Source: Hemileia vastatrix
Lineage: Eukaryota; Basidiomycota; Pucciniomycetes; Pucciniales; Zaghouaniaceae
Reading direction: 5' to 3'
Assembly (NCBI GenBank): GCA_030280995.1
Contig: JASXTE010000017.1
Coordinates: 7,205,001 to 7,269,000, forward strand
DNA: 64,000 bases
A program made the position numbers and the translations under genes. The notes under the pieces were generated by a model. That model saw only the letters and a program-made list of their open reading frames with translations, made no database searches and was not told the DNA's origin. The first letter of the stretch is position 1; the number at the start of each line of letters is the position of its first letter. Positions 56,926-64,000 of this stretch are shown in pieces.

Positions 56926-57010
56926 AATTTTTCATAACCACATCTTGGACAACTTTCTGTCATAACCACATTTTGCACAACTTTCTGCCATAACCACATC
57001 TTGAACTACT
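56926..57010 (+). repeat. Three ~28-bp tandem repeats upstream of the gene at 57178
   Basis: CATAACCACATCTTGGACAA followed by CTTTCTGT, repeated with small changes three times; the last copy ends at the GGATATGCC at about 57013. Confidence 0.75.
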
Positions 57011-57177
57011 CTCTGGATATGCCTTCTACCATGCTGAGCACTCCCATTCTCATCCCATCCTGTTCATTCTATCCGCTCAGAATTTCTCCCCATTTCATCT
57101 ACTTGATTTTGCTCCTTTTCATCTCACTCTCTCATCTGCTTGTTTCTGCTCCTTTTCATCTTCATTTATATTTTAAC

Positions 57178-58526
57178 ATGCCTCGTCGTCCTAGATCCTT
57201 TTAAAGGCAGCCATTACCCAGTTGTTCTTCAAATCCCACTACTCCATCTTTCCCTCGCTCAGCCAAGAAATCCAAGACCATTCAATTAAAAAATGATGGT
57301 CATCTCATTCTAATCAACTGGCTGAAAATCAAATCTAACTATGATTCTTGTTTTAGTACTGAGTATTCAACTAAAGTAGGACGGCCCCCAGCTTCAAAAG
57401 TTAATGGCTATCTTTTAATGGAAAATGAATTAAGGAATAAGACCAAGGGACGGATTGATCTTTTGCCTAAACAGATGTCTGAATGCTTCAAGCATTACCG
57501 AGCTAAATACAAGAAGGCAAAGGCTCTTTCATCTTCCACTGGTTTTGGGGTTACCGACATTGATATAACTAAGGGTATCAAGTCCATAGATGATAAACTT
57601 GATTCCTTATGTCTTTACTTTAAAGAGATGGATGCAATTTTTGGAGAGCGAGCCGATGTTAATCATGTAAACATTTTGGATGGAGAAGATCCTATCTCCG
57701 AACATGATGTTGAAGCAAATCTTTTCCCATCCTCTTCCTCCACTCAAGCCTCCCCTCATTTGAATGAGACATATCTAGATAGCTTTTCTGTAGATCCTAT
57801 AGGTGATTTAACCCAACCAAATCTAACTCAGGTCTGTTTCTTTTTTCTTTTATCTTATCATTTCTATTTTTTATTTACTTATTTTTTTCTTATTTCTTAA
57901 AAGGCTAATGAACAAACCCAGGATCCTCAATCAACTGAGTCTGAAGCTAGTGACAATGATGAGGAGGAAAATGCTATGTTGAACAAAAAGCGAAGGGCTT
58001 CAAGTAGTCTAAATTTCCACTCCCAAAGAAGACAAAAAAGTGATACTTCATCACAAACCCCTTTTTTGTCTATGGAACAATTTTTAGAGAAACGTGATGC
58101 TAGTAAGCTATACCATACCTCTTATTACTTTACTCTACTTTTCTTCCACTTTATATTAACTTTTATTATCACTCTAGAACAAGTAGAAATTGCTAAAGAT
58201 ACTCTAAGCTTTGAAAAGAAGAAATATGAGCTCTCTTTAAGGAGGGATGATAGGCTACAAGATTTGGAAGAGAGGAAGTACGAACTCTCTTTATGGAAGG
58301 ATGATCGGTCCCAAGATTTGGAGGAGAAGAAGTTTGAGTTAGCTCTAAGTATTGAAAAATCAAAAAAGAGGAGAAAACACTCAAACATCAAAAACTATTA
58401 GAGCAGATGAAATATAAGTTTGATCATGAAGAAAATTTCAAAAAGAAAGATTTCTTGATAGAATGTGTTAAAGCTAATAAATCTGTTGAGGAAATTGAAC
58501 GTTTAAAGAAATTGTTGGATGACTAG
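57178..58526 (+). pseudogene. Three-exon gene of a rust-like family; trihelix-like N-terminus and coiled-coil C-terminus
   Basis: Exons 57178-57831, 57904-58102 and 58178-58526 join in frame (introns GTCTGT...AAAG and GTAAGC...CTAG). The N-terminal domain, with LILINWLKIKSNYDSCF, GRPPASKVNGYLLMENELR, KGRIDLLPKQMSECFKHYRA and KYKKAKALSSSTGFGVTD, has the W/helix spacing of Myb/SANT-like trihelix domains (inference). Then KLDSLCLYFKEMDAIFG, an acidic middle and a basic RRQKS patch. Exon 3 has three 16-residue repeats of KYELSLRRDDRLQDLEE type, a coiled coil. Two lesions: TAA at codon 9 (57202) and a one-base frame change in the A-runs near 58355-58368, beyond which EEIERLKKLLDD ends at TAG 58524. 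Otherwise well preserved; a downstream start would avoid the first lesion. A paralogue lies at 55188. Confidence 0.6.
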
Positions 58527-58689
58527 TTTGTTTTATTTCTCTCACACTTCAACTGTTCATATTTATTTGTGCATAAAATTTACAATAATTTCCTGTATTT
58601 CATTACTCTATCAATCATTACTTGAATTTTTGTATTTTAATGTTAAATATTATTTTTTTAAAAAAAAATTTCATGTCTCCTTTGAAAAT

Positions 58690-59108
58690 TTGACGATCCC
58701 CCACCCCTGGATTTTTTTGAAGTAAGGGGTGGGTATCACCAAAATTCTTTCATGTCATGAATCTTGAAAGTCTTATATGAAACTTTGGCTTTACTACCCC
58801 CTGCATTTTACCGGTATCCCAAAAATTCTTTCATGTCAAGAATTTCACAAGTCTTATAAGAAATTTTGGCAAAACCCCCCATGGATTTTATTGAAGTAAG
58901 GGACGGGTATCACCAAAAAATTTTCACCAAACTATTTACAAGCCAAAAAAATTCTATATCAGTTTTAAAAAATTGGCAATACTCTCCCCTGCATTTTATT
59001 GAATCAAGGGGTGGGTATCACCAAAATTTTTCTAAGTCATCAATTTCACATGTCAGATTTGAAAATTTGTCAATACCCCCCCCTGCATTTTATTGAAGTA
59101 AGGGGTGG
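58690..59108 (+). repeat. Four degenerate ~105-bp tandem repeats
   Basis: Unit: TGAAGTAAGGGGTGGGTATC, then ACCAAAATT, a variable AT-rich part with TTTCATGTCA and GAAAATTTG, then CCCCCTGCATTTTAT. Starts near 58690, 58800, 58885 and 58990, with a final partial copy near 59090. Lies just 3' of the gene at 57178. Confidence 0.8.
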
Positions 59109-59448
59109 AAGTCATCTAAATTTAATATAATTACATAAGTTATTAAATAAATATCTAATATATATCAATTTCCTTAGTTTAAAGTAATGACAATTCCTCA
59201 AGCCAAAATGCAGATCAAGTCTAGAAACTAAGTTTGGGACTTTCCACAGGTATAGGCTAGAGGAACCCCATGAAACAAGTAAATGTTATCATGATTACCT
59301 GTTATACAACCAAAGGTTGTTGGCTCATCACATTACTTGAGAAAATTGATAAATATAAAATATTTATTAAAAATTTATGAAAAAATATAATTTTTTTGAT
59401 GACAACTCTAATCCCCATACTTTTTAGGTAAAATCTGGATCTCTGTTA

Positions 59449-62103
59449 CTATAAATTCTGTAACCGTGATAAGACAATAAGTTTGCTATGTTTCAAACTA
59501 TATTGAGGCTGACTTACCAACTTCAAAGGAGATATGGCTATAGAATTGTTAGTAATATCTTTAATTATTTCAGCATGTTCCACTGAAGATAAATCCAATA
59601 CACATTCTTCAGATATATTATCTAAATAATGGACATCCTGTTCCAACATTAAAACATCTTTAACAGATTCATTGTCATAGGAGATATTACTTTCACAGTC
59701 ACTAGAAGAATTTTTGATATCAATTTCAGTTTCATCAGTTTCATCATTTTGTTCAACAAGATGAATTTTCTTGTCACAAACATGACCCTTTTTCCATGAT
59801 TTGTTACATTTATAAAAAGTATTTGTTGCATATTTTTTAGGTGCAACTGGGGCAGAGGGTTTACCAGATTTTTCTGGGGGCTTTGTAGAGGGTTTATTCT
59901 GATCATGATAAGATTTTCCAAGGTAATTCTTTGGTTCATATCTATGGTTGAGCAGTACTTCATTACAGATATTAATGAAAGAAGACTTTTCCTTCACATG
60001 CTCAGTTCTAGCTACAATTAAATTTCTAAGAGAATTTGTTAATTTATACAAGATTTTATCTCTCCAAATATCATAATCCATCTTTGGATCAATTGCTCTC
60101 AAGATTTTTGTTACTTTCATAAGAAAAACAATGGGTTTTTCAACAGAGGAGGATACATATCTAGTATTCTCATACAGTCTTTTCTGAGCCAACCTGAATT
60201 TTGAATCACAAAACTGATTCTCAATCAAGGATTTCCAATCATTCCATGTATAATGGTTGTTATCTAATAGAACAGATTCATACCACATCAAGGCTACATT
60301 GGAAAATAAAGAAATTAGCTTAGAAACAATTTCCTCATCAGGTATTTTATAAGATCTTTTTAAATTATAAATTCTTTGGATAAAGTGTTGCCAATCAGAT
60401 GAAGAATCACCATCAAAGGTAGGATATTGGTCAAATTTAGGCCAATTTTTCTGACTACTGGGATGGTCCATCCTTTGGGTTGAATTATTTATCATTAATA
60501 ATTCCTGAAGTTTAGCCAGGTGTTCAGAAGTTTCATTATTTTCAGAAACAGCTGTCACATGACCATCACAAGATTATTTGCTAGTAGCAAAATATTTTAC
60601 AGACTCATTGTCAGTTTGTTTAATGGCTGAAATATGAGGAAGAAAAGAGGAACTCTGTTCAGGTTCTTTTCCTTTATTTTTATGCAGCTTATGGGCAGAA
60701 TTCTCATTCACCCTATAATTATTGATGGTTAAGGCTGAAATTTTTTCCTGAAGGTCAGCCACATAGTTTTTTATCCTTGGAATTTCAGACATCTGGTCAT
60801 TTGCTTTTGCAAGAGATAAAACATTTCTGTCCTCAGAAACTGTGTGTTTGGCAGTCAGTGCATGGAAATCATTTTTTAGCTTTTTAAACTCATTTTGTAG
60901 AGATTTAATTTCACTTTTTAATGAATAATTTTCCTCAATAAGGGGTTTCAATTCACTCAAGGTTTTATGTAGATTGATTTTCTTATCAAAGATAGATCTA
61001 TGGCCACTCCTTATTTGTTTTTGTTGGCTAAGAACAATATTCAAGGTTTCTTTGATTTTAAAATAAGCTGTATCTTGTACAGAAGAACTTACTTTACAAT
61101 GCAAGTGCAAATTATTTACTCTATCACTCTCATGTATTAACACATCTCTTAAATGTTTGTCTTTTACAACATTAAAATCAAGGGTATCTTTCAATATTTC
61201 TTCAGAAGTTTTCTCAATTAAAGTGTAGACTTCAGGAGAAACAGAATCATTCTTAATTTCAAGAGAAGGATTAATTAAAGAATTAGAAGTCAAATTTAAA
61301 GGTTCATCAAATGATAATTTTCTAATTACATCATTTGGGCTACTTATTAAAGGAAGTTGTATTTTTAAGGGTTTAACTGTTCTTTCACCAGGATCCACAA
61401 TATTACCTGAAGAAGATTTGTTATTACACATACCAACATGTTTATCAAACAAATTACTCACCATGGCAAGGTAGGAAACTTCTCATGTGCTTTCTTTCTT
61501 CTGCCTCCCTGATTAAGATGGGGCTGAGGAGATGGATGGTAGGTTGGTGTCCTGGATGGGCCAGGGTGGTGAGCTGTTGGTTGCTGAACATTCTGCTGGT
61601 AATGGCTCATCAAGTAATCCCATTTCCACTGCTCCACCTGCAGAGTGCTTTGATTTTGTGTGAAGGAGCTGGGTACTTGATTGGACTGAGTTTGAGGCTG
61701 ATGCTGGGAGGCTGGGAAGTGAGGAGTTTGAGCCTGTTTAGGATTTAATAATTCCTGCATCTGCTGCCACAGTGCATCTACTCTTGCCTTGTACTTTATA
61801 CTTTCTGCTCTCAGATCTTTGATGTGACTGGACAGGTTGTTTACTTGTTGAGTCAGTGGTATCTTTTTTATTTTTATACCTTTGAGTTGATTTTCCAGAT
61901 TTATTAGAGGTTTTACTTCTTTCAGAGGTGTTTGGTGAGGGGGGTTTGCCACTTCTCCTGCCATTTCCACGTCCTGAAGGTTTTTTGTCAGCTGAATAAT
62001 TTTTGTAAGTTAATTTAGAAGAACCTACAGATTCAGTGTCATTATCCACTTCAATCTCATCCACATGTAAGTTATCCATTCTGTTAGCCAAACTACTGGA
62101 CAT
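59449..62103 (-). pseudogene. gag: gag of a third gypsy family (C), truncated element
   Basis: From ATG 62103: MSSSLANRMDNLHVDEIEVD and a Ser/Lys-rich part; a frame change within 61970-61740 leads to a coiled coil (KDLRAESIKYKARVDALWQQ) and a Gln/Pro-rich stretch ending W-TGA at 61458, which overlaps ATG 61464. The next frame (61464-60574) is a coiled coil of about 296 codons ending TAA, in frame with 60558-59449. That last part is a retrotransposon gag capsid (NWPKFDQYPTFDGDSSSDWQ, VALMWYESVLLDNNHYTW) with a knuckle remnant (KCNKSWKKGHVC). No protease or pol follows; the sequence ends in AT-rich DNA and tandem repeats. Unlike the gags of A and B. Whether the three frames were once one ORF or were linked by splicing is unclear. 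Confidence 0.7.
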
Positions 62104-62524
62104 TAAAACTGTTAAAATAGAATCAAAATTATTTAATGATTCAAATTGTTATTTCAAAATAAAATATAATTTATTGAATTTTTAACAAAAGAATTTTTTT
62201 ATAATTTTTATCAAAAATTCAATTAATTAACAAAAATGTAATACATAAATGTAAATACAATTATTTTTTAAGAATTAACAATAATTAAAATGGGACCAAC
62301 CAACAAAGGTTTTATAAGTCAACCAAAATAATTAGTACCAAAAATTAATATAATGGTAATATTGGTACTAAGTACTGAGTACTATTATGGTCAACCAATA
62401 AACAAAAAATAATAATAAAATTAATTTAATAATTTATTAAAAATTAATTGTCTTCTAGGACTAAGAGTTTTACTCTATTATGGTCAACTAGGAAAAAAAA
62501 TTAAAAAATAATGAAAACTAACAT
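62104..62524. other. AT-rich region upstream of gag C
   Basis: No LTR or PBS recognised. A ~100-bp near-repeat containing TACT...TATGGTCAAC(C/T)A appears twice (about 62365-62395 and 62460-62490). Confidence 0.4.
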
Positions 62525-63612
62525 TGTCAGCCTGTATATCCCCAGGACTGAGTAAAAAGTACTTATAAGTTATTTTAAACACATGAACTATACATGGGAA
62601 CAATAAATGAGAGTACACAAACAGTATACATAAGTAAAATTATGATAATACACAAATAATGCCATTATAACACCTTATATACATGCATATATCCACCTTT
62701 TATAAGTCTTATGTACTTAATATTCAGTTGGAATATGTTAAGGTAGCCTTAAGAACCTTAATTATAAGGCTACATAATTTTTAAGTACACTTAAAGCTGT
62801 TATTTACATTGTTTTATGCAAAAAACAAGAAATGCGCTTTATTTAACTTAAAAGTTGACTATATGCGCTATAAATTTGAGAATATCAAAAATGCACTTTG
62901 ACAGATCAATCTGTCTCATCTAGGACTATTGATTTGGATACTTAAATACATAAAAATAACACTTTTCAAATTTGGTGTTTTTTATGCCAGAAATGGCTTC
63001 TGTGTACTGGCCACATACTACCTGCATTTTTCCTGTGTGAATAGCTTCATTTTTAGAAAATTTATCTTTTTCACACTATAATTACCCCACATTCTAAGCC
63101 CACTGTGGGGAAACATGCTAAAATAGGCAACAGGCGCTTATTTAGTGTCATAGCTTAATTAATAATGCATTGACCCTGTTTATATGCACTAAGTTCATTA
63201 ATAAACTCACTCTTGGCGTCTTATTTCATCACCACGCTTAAATTTGCCTAAAATTAATCAAGGATTTACCCATGCAAGCGCCTGCCAAGGACTGCATGTT
63301 GTAACCCCACATCTCACGCTCTTTTTTGAGTTTTTGGGTGGTTTGTCAGTCAATATTGGTCATTTTTGAATGGGAATTTCACATAGTATAATGTCAGTAT
63401 TAGCCCCATAACTTCTACAGTGAATCCTTCTTATTATTAAGCTATTATTAACCTTAAAAACTCCCTCTTGAGTCCTTTATATTATTTTTTAATACACATA
63501 TACTCTCTTTTTATCTTATTCTTTAATTTTGATGGATTTTCCTTATTATTACAGGATTTTGACGGTTTTTACTCTTCTAATTATGTCATGAGTTACTGGG
63601 GATATTGATGAG
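62525..63612. mobile_element. Possible 1.1-kb element sharing the end of the foldback at 52674
   Basis: GTCAGCCTGTATATCCCCAG at 62525 continues GACTGAGTA, nearly identical to the left end of the foldback. A weaker inverted match (GTTACTGGGGATATTGATGA) ends near 63612. The interior is AT-rich with no transposase. The right boundary is uncertain. Confidence 0.35.
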
Positions 63613-64000
63613 AATGTCTATTAGTTGGTTTGAGGCTTTATTAACTGTGTATTGGAGTGGTACATCAAGGGATTCATTAGGGAAATCAGTGTGTATAAAA
63701 GGAGGAGGTTTTTGGGTCTTGTTTCTACATTCTTTATCATTACAATTAAAACATATAACCAATAAAATTACAATACATATCAATAGTACTTATAAAGTCT
63801 TTGAATAGTATTTGAATTATTAAATCTATTTTTCTACCAACTATAAAGATTGTAAGCCATATATAATTAGTGAGATTAGAATTACTGTGACCCTTATATT
63901 GAGTTATATTTTAATACTTATTGGATTTGTACTACAGTATTCATATAGGACCATTAAAATCTTGTAGACAAATGACCATTCAAGCTAGTTCACGTCTCTG
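63613..64000. other. AT-rich end of the window
   Basis: No supported gene. A short minus-strand frame (63783-63586) ends in hydrophobic sequence and overlaps the putative element end. Confidence 0.4.

Noticed and set aside
1..64000. tRNA or rRNA genes
   Set aside because: None recognised; the only tRNA-like sequences are the primer-binding sites next to the LTRs.

Overview
The window looks like low-GC, repeat-dense chromosomal DNA from a rust fungus (Basidiomycota, Pucciniales). Three things point there: a Plavaka-type (tnp2/CACTA-like) transposase with its companion gene, Ty3/gypsy polyproteins with the RT motif FIDDGGIKGP, and an intron-rich Pil1 eisosome gene. The assignment to rusts is inference from protein families I recognise. 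Genus cannot be read from the sequence, although the AT content and heavy TE load would suit a giant-genome rust.

Layout. 1-3113: a decayed two-exon gene of unknown family split by a 1.09-kb MITE with TTA target duplication (224-1312), then coding-like debris. 3114-47577: a nested stack of transposons. Two related Ty3/gypsy elements, B1 and B2, both minus strand, lie in tandem and share a middle LTR (LTRs at 3114-4196, 34375-35398 and 46699-47577). A 7.3-kb Plavaka-like DNA transposon (4293-11616, TAA duplication) is inserted in B1. A second, younger gypsy family, A (12786-25302, LTR pair nearly identical), is inserted in B1 further on. B2 retains the unoccupied counterparts of both insertion sites, so the order B, then A and Plavaka, can be read directly. 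47578-64000: AT-rich DNA holding the one clearly intact host gene (Pil1/Lsp1 eisosome protein, 48685-50520, six exons including an 18-nt micro-exon), a complex inverted repeat (52674-55032), two members of a rust-like gene family (one wrecked, one nearly intact) and a truncated third gypsy family (C, gag only).

The most unusual content is in the 2.4-4.8 kb between the pol stop and the 3' LTR of the gypsy elements. In A, B1 and B2 this region carries, in conserved order: an ORF antisense to gag-pol that starts 82-124 bp inside the LTR, has an intron, a cysteine cluster with the exact spacing of a Zn2Cys6 domain and a conserved C-terminal YFQxTPA motif; in B a second, related antisense ORF; then arrays of short hairpins and several longer stem-loops whose stems are kept by compensatory changes between families. 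One hairpin type also sits inside the pol reading frame. Together these look like a previously undescribed antisense-gene and structured-RNA module of rust gypsy elements. All copies here are damaged (stops, frameshifts, lost catalytic residues), so the module is seen through fossils.

All comparisons were made by eye; identities and boundaries are approximate where stated.
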